Shown piece by piece: positions 48,416 to 56,775 of a DNA stretch of 64,000 nucleotides; the stretch's first letter is position 1, and each line of letters starts with the position of its first letter. The notes under the pieces were generated by a model that was given only the letters and a program-made list of their open reading frames with translations, made no database searches and had not been told where the DNA came from. The translations under genes were made by a program, and so were the position numbers. Where the stretch lies: assembly GCA_963720785.1 (NCBI GenBank), contig CAVRGQ010000003.1:1-64000 (forward strand). The letters are read 5' to 3'. This DNA comes from CAVRGQ01 sp963720785. Lineage in GTDB: Bacteria; Actinomycetota; Acidimicrobiia; IMCC26256; DASPTH01.

Positions 48416-48468
48416 CCGAACCTGTGTCCTCCACTCCCCGTCACGCGTACCACCGGCCACATGTTCGG

Positions 48469-49248
48469 TCACTCGCGCCCGGACCACCTCGGCTCACGAC
48501 CTTCGGCCTTCGCCCGCGCGCCTTCTGACGCGTCGGGCACGGAGACCGACACCTTGCGCATCGTCTCGCCGAAGCGGATGGCCTCCTCCGACGTCATCGT
48601 GCGCGACCGCATCGCGACCTCCTTCATCGCGCGCTGCGCGAGGGGCGCGCCTTTCACGAGCCGCGCCGCGAGCGCGCGGGCCTCGTCCATGAGCGAGTCG
48701 TGGGGGACGACGCGCCCGACGAGGCCGACCTCACGGGCGCGCTCGGCGTCGATGCGCTCGCCGGTCAGCAGCATCTCCATCGCGGGTTGCCACCCGATCT
48801 TCTGCGGGAGCCGGATGGCGCCGACGATCGCGGGCGTCCCGATCAGCACCTCGGGGTAGCCGAACTCCGCGCGCTCGCTGGCGACCACGAAGTCGCACCA
48901 GGTCACCAGCGTGAGGCCGTACCCGAGGCAGTACCCGTTCACCGCGGCGATCACCGGCTTGAAGATCTCCCAGCCGCTCTCGAACGAGTTGACGGTCGGC
49001 TTCTCCCAGAAGGTCCCCGCGAACTCGCCCGTGGAGCCTGCGCCGTCGCGGAGGTCGGCACCCACGCAGAACGCGCGCCCGGCGCCGGTGACGATCGCGA
49101 CCCACGCATCCTCGTCGTCGCGGAAGCGGGCGAACGCCTCGTTGAGGTCGCGCCGCAGTTCGCCGTTCACCGCGTTGAGGCGCTCCGGGCGGTGGTAGGT
49201 GATGGTGGCCACGTGGCCGTCGAGCTCGTAGCGGACGGTGTCGCCCAT
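48469..49248 (-). CDS. enoyl-CoA hydratase/isomerase family protein
   Basis: 259 residues of the crotonase fold. ITYHRPERLNAVNGELRRDL opens the domain. GRAFCVGADLRDG supplies the first oxyanion-hole segment and AAVNGYCLGYGLTLVTWCD the second (Gly-Leu-Gly region). FGYPEVLIGTPAI contains the position of a catalytic Glu. Start ATG 49248 follows GGGAGGA; the frame is open upstream but has no better start. Substrate not predictable. Confidence 0.9.
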   Translation of the reverse strand: MGDTVRYELDGHVATITYHRPERLNAVNGELRRDLNEAFARFRDDEDAWVAIVTGAGRAFCVGADLRDGAGSTGEFAGTFWEKPTVNSFESGWEIFKPVIAAVNGYCLGYGLTLVTWCDFVVASERAEFGYPEVLIGTPAIVGAIRLPQKIGWQPAMEMLLTGERIDAERAREVGLVGRVVPHDSLMDEARALAARLVKGAPLAQRAMKEVAMRSRTMTSEEAIRFGETMRKVSVSVPDASEGARAKAEGREPRWSGRE

Positions 49249-49336
49249 GGGTCCTCCCGGGACGGTGCGGCTCCCATTGGCGCGAGCCGTGCGATCCGAC
49301 GATGATGTCGCACCCGCACACGAGGAGCACGTCTTC

Positions 49337-49645
49337 ATGATCATCATCGCCGGCACCTTCGACGTCGATCCCGCGCAGCGCGACGAGTTCCTCGCCCTGC
49401 GCGTCCCCGCCCTCGCCGCCACTCGCGAGGAGCCGGGCTGCCTCGACTACGTGATGGCGGCCGACCCGGTGCGCGAGAACGTCGTGTACCTGCTCGAGCG
49501 GTGGGAGGACGAGGCCGCCTTCGGTCAGCACATGGAGGTCATCGCCGCGAAGCGGGCGGAGGGCACCCCCGACCCGTCGGCCGGGATGATCCGCGGCATG
49601 GAAGTGCTCCGCCACGACGTGGAGAAGTCGGGCCCGCTGTTCTAG
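49337..49645 (+). CDS. antibiotic biosynthesis monooxygenase (ABM) domain protein
   Basis: 102 residues with the dimeric α+β ABM barrel fold: MIIIAGTFDVDPAQRDEFLA, REEPGCLDYVMAADPV and VVYLLERWEDEAAFGQHM. Members act as cofactor-free monooxygenases or heme/quinol-related enzymes; specific role unknown. RBS gaggag before ATG 49337. Converges with the DUF202 pair with only 3 bp between stops. Confidence 0.85.
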   Translation: MIIIAGTFDVDPAQRDEFLALRVPALAATREEPGCLDYVMAADPVRENVVYLLERWEDEAAFGQHMEVIAAKRAEGTPDPSAGMIRGMEVLRHDVEKSGPLF

Positions 49646-49648
49646 GGC

Positions 49649-50038
49649 TCAGCCCGGGAACAGCAGCGCGAGCACGAACGCCGCCGCGCCGACGGCTGCG
49701 GTGCCGTAGGCGACCGGTGCCAGGTCTCCCCACACGGCCACCTCACGGTCGTGGCCGTTGCGGCGACGCTTGCGCGCCTCCCACTGGCCCAGGAGGTACG
49801 TGAAGGCGCCGAGCACGAGGATGATCACGCCGATCACGACGTGCCCCGGTTCCTCGATCGGGAACCTCAGACCCCGGGCAACCGCGACGCCGCAGGCCAG
49901 CAGTGCGAGGCCCGAGCGGTTCCACGCGAGGTCCGTCCGCTCGCCGGCGAGGCCGGGCCGGGGGCTCTCCTCGAGCCAGCGCTCCTCGGGCGGGCCATAG
50001 GGGAAACCGCCGCCCGGGGGGCCGTACGGGCGGATCAC
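49649..50038 (-). CDS. DUF202 family membrane protein 1
   Basis: 129 residues with three membrane helices. A Gly/Pro-rich N-terminus is followed by GERTDLAWNRSGLALLACGVA, the DUF202 (YidH-type) signature with its RTxLAxxR pattern. Later helices are VVIGVIILVLGAFTYLLGQW and the C-terminal AAVGAAAFVLALLF. GTG 50038 overlaps the stop of the upstream DUF202 gene by 4 bp. Function unknown to me. Confidence 0.8.
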   Translation of the reverse strand: MIRPYGPPGGGFPYGPPEERWLEESPRPGLAGERTDLAWNRSGLALLACGVAVARGLRFPIEEPGHVVIGVIILVLGAFTYLLGQWEARKRRRNGHDREVAVWGDLAPVAYGTAAVGAAAFVLALLFPG

Positions 50039-50430
50039 CGTTTGCCCTCCACGATCACGAGGACCACCCCGATCACGGCGACGACCGACACCACGACCGC
50101 GGTGATCCACGGGAGCGGGGAGCGGGGAAGGGCGAGTCCCCGCCGCATCGCGTGCTCGTTGGCCTTCCAGTTGCGGAGGCTGACCATGGCGATGATCGTG
50201 CCCATGGCGATGAGCGGCAGGCCGATGAGCCGTCGCCCACCGGGGAAGTCGAACGCGGGCAGGAGCTGGGTGACCGCCAGCCCGGCGGTGATGAGGCCGA
50301 GCGCGGTGCGCATCCAGGCGAGGAAGGTGCGCTCGTTGGCGTAGGAGAAGCGGGGATCAGGTTCGTAGCCGTCCTGGTCGGCTCCCGGCAGCGACTCGGG
50401 CTCGGGCGCGGTCTCGGGAGCGTCGTCCAC
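50035..50430 (-). CDS. DUF202 family membrane protein 2
   Basis: 131 residues. An acidic N-terminus (DDAPETAPEPES) precedes SYANERTFLAWMRTALGLIT, the canonical DUF202 motif, and two further helices (LIGLPLIAMGTIIAMVSL, ITAVVVSVVAVIGVVLVIV). GTG 50430 is the likely start. Together the two genes form a divergent pair with the phosphatase gene at 50462, 31 bp away. Two adjacent, dissimilar DUF202 proteins suggest a hetero-oligomer. Confidence 0.83.
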   Translation of the reverse strand: MDDAPETAPEPESLPGADQDGYEPDPRFSYANERTFLAWMRTALGLITAGLAVTQLLPAFDFPGGRRLIGLPLIAMGTIIAMVSLRNWKANEHAMRRGLALPRSPLPWITAVVVSVVAVIGVVLVIVEGKR

Positions 50431-50449
50431 GGCCCCATCATGACCTCCG

Positions 50450-50461
50450 TAGGATGCGCCC
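50450..50461 (+). promoter_or_regulatory. -10 box TAGGAT of a leaderless transcript
   Basis: TAGGAT at 50450–50455 ends 6 nt before GTG 50462. Confidence 0.58.
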
Positions 50462-51247
50462 GTGGACTTCGAGCAGATCGTCAACTTCCGCGACGCCGGT
50501 GGTGTCCTCACGACGGACGGCCACCGGGTGAGGCGCGGCGTCCTCTACCGGAGCGGCCACCTGGCCGACGCCACCGACGGTGACCTCACCGTGCTGGAGG
50601 CGCTGGGCGTGAAGGTGGTCGTCGACCTCCGCCGCGACAACGACATCCAGCACGAGGGGCACAACCGCGTGCCCGAGGGCACCACGGTGGTGTCGGTGCC
50701 CATCGGCGACTTCGACACCCACGCCGGGGTCAACCTGCGCGAGGTGCTGGCGTCGCGCGACCCCGTGCGCATGAAAGCGGCGTTCCCACCCGGCAAGGCC
50801 TTCGACATGATGGTCAGGGCGGCCCGCGCCAACGTGCTCGACGAGACGCACCGCGTCCGGTACGGCGAGATGCTGCGCGCGGTGATCGGCGCCGACGGCG
50901 CAGCCGTCCTCGTCAACTGCTCGGCGGGGAAGGACCGCACCGGCTGGTCGGTGGCGCTCCTTCTGCTCACCGTCGGCGTGCCCCTCGCCGACGTGGTCGA
51001 GGACTACCTCCGGTCGAACGCCGCGGTGGAGCGCCGCCTCGCGGCGATGGAGCACCTCCGCGGTGACGGCTTCGAGCCCGAGGTGCTGGTGCCGCTGCTC
51101 GGCGTGCACGCCGACTACATCGGCACCGCGCTGGCCACCGCCGACGAGGAGTACGGCAGCTTCGCGAACTACCTCGACTCGGGTCTCGGCATCTCGCCCG
51201 CCGAGATCGACCGGCTGCGCGTCCACTTGCTGGAGCCGGCCACATGA
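50462..51247 (+). CDS. tyrosine-protein phosphatase, DSP/PtpB-like
   Basis: 261 residues. VNFRDAGGVLTTDGHRVRRG and LYRSGHL open the protein as in the lipid/tyrosine phosphatases of the PtpB type. The P-loop is NCSAGKDRTGWS, with catalytic Cys and Arg in CxxxxxR. VVDLRRDNDI supplies the upstream Arg/Asp region. Substrates may be phosphotyrosine or phosphoinositide. It leads a four-gene run linked by 4-bp overlaps. Confidence 0.9.
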   Translation: MDFEQIVNFRDAGGVLTTDGHRVRRGVLYRSGHLADATDGDLTVLEALGVKVVVDLRRDNDIQHEGHNRVPEGTTVVSVPIGDFDTHAGVNLREVLASRDPVRMKAAFPPGKAFDMMVRAARANVLDETHRVRYGEMLRAVIGADGAAVLVNCSAGKDRTGWSVALLLLTVGVPLADVVEDYLRSNAAVERRLAAMEHLRGDGFEPEVLVPLLGVHADYIGTALATADEEYGSFANYLDSGLGISPAEIDRLRVHLLEPAT

Positions 51248-52437
51248 TCGCGTCCACGTCCGGTTCGGGCGCCGACGCGATCCCGGGCGCGGTCGCTGCG
51301 ATCGCGGGCGGCATCGAACGCGGCCTGCACCTCGGCGGCCAGGTGTACGTATCGTTGCAGGGTGCGCCCGTCGCCGACCTCGGCATCGGCGAGGCGCGCG
51401 CGGGCGTGCCGATGACGCCCGAGTCGATGGTCACCTGGTTCTCGATGACCAAGCCGAGCGTGGCGGTGGCCGTCGCGCAGCAGTGGGAACGCGGCAACCT
51501 CGAGATCGACGACCGCGTTGCCGACCACATCCCCGAGTTCGCGCAGCAGGGCAAGGACGCGATCACGTTGCGCCACCTGCTCACCCACACCGCGGGCATC
51601 CGCCCCGCCGATCTCTTCCAGAGCGACGCCCCCGGCGACGCGTACTGGGAAGAGGTCATCGAGGCGATCTGCGGCGTCGAGCCGGAGGACGGCTGGGTGC
51701 CCGGCGAGCGTGCCGGATACCACCTGACTGCGGGCATGACCCTGCTCGCCGAGATCGTGCGCCGGGTCGACGGCCGTCGCTTCGAGCACTACGTGCGCGA
51801 GGAGATCTACGAGTCGCTCGGCATGGTCGACTGCTGGGTCGGCATGCCCGCCGACATCCACGCGGGCTACGGCCCGCGCATCGGCACGATGCACCACACC
51901 GCGACCGGCGTCGCGGTGCCGCTCGACATGCTCGACGAGGCTGCGTTCATGGCGCGCTGCATCCCCGGAGGGGGCGGGCGCGGTCCCATGCGCCAACTCG
52001 CCCGGCTCTACGAGATGCTGCTCGGGCGGGGCACGGGCAGCGGGGCGCGCATCCTCTCGCCGCAGGCGGTCGAGGCGATCACCGCCCGTCACCGCGTCGG
52101 CCTCTACGACGAGACCTACCACGCGCAGTGCGACTGGGGCCTCGGGTTCGCGGTCGACGCCTACGCGTTCGGTCGCCACGCGTCGCCGCGTGCGTTCGGG
52201 CACGGCGGCGCGCTGTCGTCGGTGTCGGTCGCCGATCCCGAGCACGGGCTGGTCGCCTGCGTGCAGACCAACGGCATGTGCGGGAACGACGACCACTACC
52301 TGCGGCTCTCCGAGATCCTCACTGCGCTGTACGTCGATCTCGGGCTGGCGGGGGCGGACGCCCCGGGCCGCGACAAGCCGTTCCCCACCGTCGAACTACC
52401 TCTCGGCGACCCACAGGAGGCAGAATCCCCCGCATGA
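51244..52437 (+). CDS. serine hydrolase, class C β-lactamase fold
   Basis: 397 residues. TWFSMTKPSVAVAVAQ (near residue 65) contains the SxxK catalytic pair (SMTK). LRHLLTHTAGIRPADLF is the following conserved segment. The YxN motif appears as YHL in GYHLTAGMTLLAEIV, a non-standard third residue. HGGALSSVSVADPE carries the late HGG motif. Such proteins are esterases, peptidases or transacylases; true β-lactamase activity is unlikely. ATG overlaps the phosphatase stop. Confidence 0.87.
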   Translation: MIASTSGSGADAIPGAVAAIAGGIERGLHLGGQVYVSLQGAPVADLGIGEARAGVPMTPESMVTWFSMTKPSVAVAVAQQWERGNLEIDDRVADHIPEFAQQGKDAITLRHLLTHTAGIRPADLFQSDAPGDAYWEEVIEAICGVEPEDGWVPGERAGYHLTAGMTLLAEIVRRVDGRRFEHYVREEIYESLGMVDCWVGMPADIHAGYGPRIGTMHHTATGVAVPLDMLDEAAFMARCIPGGGGRGPMRQLARLYEMLLGRGTGSGARILSPQAVEAITARHRVGLYDETYHAQCDWGLGFAVDAYAFGRHASPRAFGHGGALSSVSVADPEHGLVACVQTNGMCGNDDHYLRLSEILTALYVDLGLAGADAPGRDKPFPTVELPLGDPQEAESPA

Positions 52438-52637
52438 CCGATTCCTGGACAACCATCAGCGTCGACGACCTCCAGGTGGGCCAACAGGTCCGCTACGCGG
52501 GTCACGAGTTCACCGTCGCCCGCATCGACGCCAACTTCCTCGGCCGCGACAACATGCTCTGTCTCATCGAGGACACTCCCGAACGCTGGCACGCGTACCC
52601 CACCGTCGCCGGCGGCGAGATCGAGGTGCAGGCATGA
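52434..52637 (+). CDS. 67-residue hypothetical protein
   Basis: Unrecognised small protein, rich in β-strand residues: ISVDDLQVGQQVRYAGHEFT, VARIDANFLGRDNMLCLIED, ERWHAYPTV. The pattern suggests a small SH3- or OB-like barrel. Its ATG overlaps the hydrolase stop and its stop overlaps the SDR start, both by 4 bp, so it is translated as part of that operon. Confidence 0.75.
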   Translation: MTDSWTTISVDDLQVGQQVRYAGHEFTVARIDANFLGRDNMLCLIEDTPERWHAYPTVAGGEIEVQA

Positions 52638-53407
52638 CGTTCGAGATCGACCTGAGCGGTCGGCGCGTGGTGGTCACGGGTGGTGGACAGGGTGTCGGGC
52701 GCGGTATCGCCAAGGCGCTCGGCGCCGCCGGTGCCGAAGTGTTCGTGAACGACCTGGTGGAGGAGCGGGCCGCGGGCGTGGTCGCCGAGATCGAGGCGGC
52801 CGGCGGCAAGGGCGGCACCGCGGTGTTCGACGTCACCGACTTCGCCGCGGTGCAGGCGAAGTTCGCCGAGCTCGGCCTCGTCGACATCCTCGTGAACAAC
52901 GCCGGCAACGCCGGCAAGGCCGACTCCATGGGCTTCGAGGAGATGAAGTACTTCCACGAGGAGGACCCGGCCGCGTGGGACAACTTCATGCGGGTGAACC
53001 TCTTCGGCGTGATGTACGTGACGCGCGCGGCGCTGCCCGCGATGTGCGAGGCCAACTGGGGCCGGGTCGTCACGATCGTGTCCGACGCCGGGCGCGCCGG
53101 TGAGCCGAAGCAGGCTGCATACTCCGCGGCCAAGGCCGGCGCCGCGGGCCTCGTGCGCTCGGTGGCCAAGGAAGTCGGCCGCTGGAACATCACCTGCAAC
53201 TCCATCGCGCTCGGCACCATGAACCAGATGGAGCAGACGGCGGAGCAGGAGGAGATGTTCGCCCCCATGCTCAAGCGCTACGTGATCCGTCGGCGCGGGC
53301 TGCCCTCCGACGTCGCGGGCCTCGCCACCTTCCTGGCCAGCGACTACGGCGAGTGGATCACCGCCCAGACCATCCCGGTCAACGGCGGGTACACCAGCGC
53401 CTTGTAG
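52634..53407 (+). CDS. short-chain dehydrogenase/reductase (SDR)
   Basis: 257 residues, classical SDR. TGGGQGVGRGIA near residue 15 is the dinucleotide-binding TGxxxGxG motif, and NNAGNAG the structural NNAG. Catalytic Ser is in IVSDAGRAG, and Tyr/Lys in AAYSAAKAG. VNDLVEERA at β2 (an Asp after the strand) favours NAD over NADP. GGYTSAL end is typical of FabG-like members. Substrate unknown. Last gene of the phosphatase operon. Confidence 0.9.
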   Translation: MTFEIDLSGRRVVVTGGGQGVGRGIAKALGAAGAEVFVNDLVEERAAGVVAEIEAAGGKGGTAVFDVTDFAAVQAKFAELGLVDILVNNAGNAGKADSMGFEEMKYFHEEDPAAWDNFMRVNLFGVMYVTRAALPAMCEANWGRVVTIVSDAGRAGEPKQAAYSAAKAGAAGLVRSVAKEVGRWNITCNSIALGTMNQMEQTAEQEEMFAPMLKRYVIRRRGLPSDVAGLATFLASDYGEWITAQTIPVNGGYTSAL

Positions 53408-53448
53408 TGACAGGGGTCTCGGGGCGCCCGGGTACGCTGGGAGACCTC

Positions 53449-54373
53449 ATGGAGACCGTCGACGACGTCCGCGCCGCGCTCGCCGCGCACGACTACCTGG
53501 CCGACGAGGGCCTCGCCACCGCGATCTTCCTCGCCATACGCCTGCAGCGTCCGCTGTTGCTCGAGGGCGAGGCCGGCGTGGGCAAGACCGAGGTGGCGAA
53601 GGTCCTGTCGCGCTGGACGGGCGGCGAGCTCGTGCGCCTGCAGTGTTACGAGGGCATCGACGCCGCCCAGGCCGTCTACGAGTGGGACTACTCCCGGCAG
53701 CTGCTGCACCTCCGCGCGGTCGAGGCCGGCGGCGGCGAGGTGGTGGAGGACGAGCTCTACTCCGAGCGGTTCCTGGTGAAGCGCCCCTTGCTGCGCGCCA
53801 TCGGTTACGAGGCCGACGCGCTCGGCGCCACCGCTCCGCCGGTGCTGCTCGTCGACGAGGTCGACCGCGCCGACGACGAATTCGAGGCGTTCCTGCTCGA
53901 GATCCTCTCCGACTACACGGTCACCGTGCCCGAGCTGGGCACGTTCCACGCGTCCACGCCGCCGCTCGTGATCGTCACGTCGAACCGCACGCCGCGACGT
54001 GCACGACGCGCTGAAGCGCCGCTGTCTGTACCACTGGATCGAGCACCCCGACTTCGAGCGCGAGCTGGCCATCCTTCGGCTGCGCGCGCCGGAGGTGCCC
54101 GAGCGCCTGGCCCGACAGGTCGCGGCCGCGGTGGAGGAGCTGCGGGGGCTCGAGCTCTACAAGCCGCCGGGTGTCGCGGAGACGCTCGACTGGGCGAACG
54201 CGCTCGCCGCGCTCGGCCAGACCGACGTGAACGAAGCCACGGTGTCGGTCACGCTCGGCACCATCCTCAAATACCGCGAAGACCAGGAGCGCACGCGGGC
54301 CCACGGCCTCGACGTGCTCGTACGCGGCTCGAAGGATCGGGCCACCGATCGAGCAGGGGAGCGGAGTGGCTGA
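53449..54373 (+). CDS. MoxR-family AAA+ ATPase, CoxD-like (one frame break)
   Basis: About 307 residues when reconstructed. Walker A LLEGEAGVGKTEVAK near residue 35, QCYEGIDAAQAVYEWDY, Walker B VLLVDEVDRADDEFEA, and sensor-1 VIVTSNRT are clear. After the break the text resumes with DALKRRCLYHWIEHPDFERE, the MoxR C-terminal signature. The break lies at 53991–53997, where cacgccgcgac carries one base more than the expected cacgcgcgac. It pairs with the VWA gene downstream (8-bp overlap). In CO-dehydrogenase loci CoxD and CoxE act together in active-site assembly. Confidence 0.88.
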
Positions 54374-55533
54374 AGCCGCCCTCGGGGCTCCGCCGGCGTT
54401 CGACCGCCTGGCCGTGGGCTTCGCGCGCGTGCTGCGCTCCTCGGGCCTCGACGTGCCCGTCGGTTCCACGCTGCTCTTCGGCGAGGCCCTCGGCGCGGTC
54501 GGCGTCGACACTCGTGCCGCGGTCTACTGGGCGGGGGTCACCACGTTGGTGCGCCGCCCCGAAGACCTCGAGACGTACGACAAGGCGTTCGCGGCGTGGT
54601 GGGAGCGCACGGGTGAGCTCTCGGTGGTGGCGCGCGAGGAACGCGAGATCAGCCTGGCCTTCGACGTCGACGACGACGACCCCGACGACGACCAGGGTGA
54701 CGACGGCGAGCAGCAGGGCCCGCCGAGCGTGCAGGTGCGGTACAGCCGCAACGAGGTGCTGCGGGCCCGCGACTTCGCCGAGTACACCCCCGACGAGTTC
54801 GCCGAGGCGCGCCGGCTGATGGCCGACCTGCGCTTCGCTGGTGCGCTGCGGGAGTCGCGACGGCTGCCGCGCGAGCCGACGCGACCGGGGCCGACCCGAC
54901 CTGCGCCGCACCGTGCGGCGCGCGATCCGGTCCGGTGGTGAACCGATCGATCGGGCCTACACCCGCCACTCGCAGCGGCCGCGCCGGCTCGTGCTCCTGT
55001 GCGACGTCAGCGGCTCGATGGAGACCTACGCCCGCGCGCTGGTGCGCTTCCTGCACACCGCGGTGGTGGGCCGCAGTCGCGTCGAGGCGTTCGCCATCGG
55101 CACGCGGCTCACCCGCATCACGCGTGAGCTCTCCTCGCGCGACCCCGACACCGCCATCGCCGCGGCGGCGCGCCGGGTCGTCGACTGGTCGGGCGGCACC
55201 CGCATCGGTGAGTGCCTCCGTGAGTTCAACGACGAATGGGGTGTGCGCGGCATGGCGCGCGGCGCGGTCGTGGTGATCCTCTCCGACGGCTGGGACCGCG
55301 GCGAACCCGAGGTGCTGGGGGAGCAGATGGCCCGCCTGCACCGTGTCGCCCACAAGGTCGTGTGGGTCAACCCGCTGAAGGCGTCACCCGACTACGCACC
55401 GCTCGCCCGGGGCATGGCCGCGGCGCTGCCGCACGTCGACGAGTTCATCGAGGGCCACTCCGTGGCGTCGCTCGAACATCTCGCCGAGGTCGTGTCACGC
55501 GACGGCGGTCCCCGGAAGAGGAGCCAGAGATGA
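54366..55533 (+). CDS. VWA-domain protein, CoxE-like (one frame break)
   Basis: About 390 residues when reconstructed. The helical N-terminal part (LAVGFARVLRSSGLDVPVGS) and an acidic spacer precede an Arg-rich linker, then a von Willebrand A domain. VLLCDVSGSMETYARALV has the MIDAS DxSxS, and VVILSDGWDRGEP a later metal-site loop. The break is at 54879–54886; one extra CG restores RDRGRPDLRRTVR. CoxE works with the MoxR ATPase in inserting copper/sulfur into CO dehydrogenase. GTG start. Confidence 0.87.
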
Positions 55534-55569
55534 AGGAAGTCACGTGAGGGCCGACACATGAAAGAAGTC
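55530..55569 (+). repeat. duplicated xdhC start segment
   Basis: ATGAAGGAAGTC at 55530–55541 is repeated as ATGAAAGAAGTC at 55558–55569 (11 of 12 identical). The first copy overlaps the VWA stop as ATGA and has aggag upstream, but stops after five codons (MKEVT). The second opens the real xdhC. Confidence 0.8.
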
Positions 55570-55875
55570 CTCGACGACATCGAGCGCTGGCGCGCCGCGG
55601 GCCACCGGGTGGCCGTCGCACGTGTCGTGAAGCTCGAGGGCTCCGCGCCGCGTGACCCCGGCGCCACCATGGCGGTGAGCGACCACGGCGAGGTGGCCGG
55701 CTCCGTGTCGGGCGGCTGCGTGGAGGGCGCGGTGGTCACCGCGTCGCTCGAGGTGCTCGAGGGCACCCGCGAGCGGGGCGTCATCACCTTCGGCTACTCC
55801 GACGACGAAGCCTTCGCCGTGGGCCTCACGTGCGGCGGCACCATCCACCTCTACGTCGAGCCCCTCGACTGGTAG
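55558..55875 (+). CDS. XdhC/CoxI-domain protein, short form
   Basis: 105 residues consisting only of the N-terminal XdhC_CoxI domain: MKEVLDDIERWRAAGHRVAV, KLEGSAPRDPGATMAV, and VSGGCVEGAVV with the conserved Cys. XdhC binds and sulfurates molybdenum cofactor for xanthine dehydrogenase-type enzymes. The Rossmann domain is absent here and found in the next gene. It ends with a proper stop and a 22-bp gap, so the split seems real. Confidence 0.85.
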   Translation: MKEVLDDIERWRAAGHRVAVARVVKLEGSAPRDPGATMAVSDHGEVAGSVSGGCVEGAVVTASLEVLEGTRERGVITFGYSDDEAFAVGLTCGGTIHLYVEPLDW

Positions 55876-55897
55876 CCGGCCGGGACCGAGGCACCTC

Positions 55898-56775
55898 ATG
55901 GACGAACACCCGATCTACGAGACACGAGGCTGCGCGACGCGCTCCGCACCGAGCGCCCGGTCGCGCTCGCGACCATCACTGCCACCTCCGAGGAGGGCGG
56001 CCCCCGCGTGGGAGCGAAGCTGCTCGTCGAGCCCGACGGCACGGTGCTCGGTTCCCTCGGCAACCCCGACCTCGACCGCGTGGTCGGGCGCGACGCGCTC
56101 GGTGAGCTCGAGTCGGGTCTCACCGCCACCCGTCACTACGGCGTGCACGGCGAGGCGCGCGAGGACACCGTGTCGGTGTTCATCGAGTCGTTCGCGCCGC
56201 CGCCGCGCATGGTGATCTTCGGCGCCGTCGACTTCACCCGCGCGCTGGCCAACGTGGCCAAGGTGCTCGGGTACCGCGTCGTGGTGTGCGACGCGCGAGC
56301 CGTGTTCGCCACGAGGCAGCGCTTCCCGATGGCCGACGAGGTCGTCAACGAGTGGCCCGACCGCTACCTCGAGAAGGTCGGCGACGACCTCGGACCGCGC
56401 GACTCGGTGTGCGTGCTCACCCACGACACCAAGTTCGACGTGCCCGCGATCGTCGGCTCCCTCGCGACGCGGGTCGGGTACCTCGGCGCGATGGGGTCGC
56501 GCCGCACCCACGACAAGCGCACGGTGCGACTGCGCGAAGCCGGCGTCACCGACGACCAGCTCGCCCGCATCCACGCACCCATCGGTCTCGACATCGGCGG
56601 TCGGACGCCCGAGGAGACCGCCATCTCCATCTGCGCGGAGATCATCGCCAACCGCACCGGCCGGATCCCCAAGGCCCTGCGCGACACCGAGGGGCCGATC
56701 CACGACCAGCAGGGCCGCGACCACGACGCAGCTGCGGCACCGCCCGACGCGCCTGCGGCAGAGGGAGTCGACTGA
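55898..56775 (+). CDS. XdhC-family molybdoenzyme maturation protein, long form (one frame break)
   Basis: About 292 residues. The N-terminal region (PVALATITATSEEGGPRVGA, VLGSLGNPDLDRVVG) is a divergent XdhC_CoxI domain. The C-terminal Rossmann domain has MVIFGAVDFTRALANVAKVL, VVVCDARAVFAT, VCVLTHDTKFDVPAI, YLGAMGSRRTHDKR and DIGGRTPEETAISI, diagnostic of XdhC. The break is at about 55920–55926 (gagacacgaggctg, off by one or two bases). Partner of the short XdhC in cofactor delivery. Confidence 0.88.

Noticed and set aside
51244..52437. Resistance β-lactamase
   Set aside because: The SxxK fold is shared with many esterases and peptidases; the YxN motif is altered and the operon context is metabolic.
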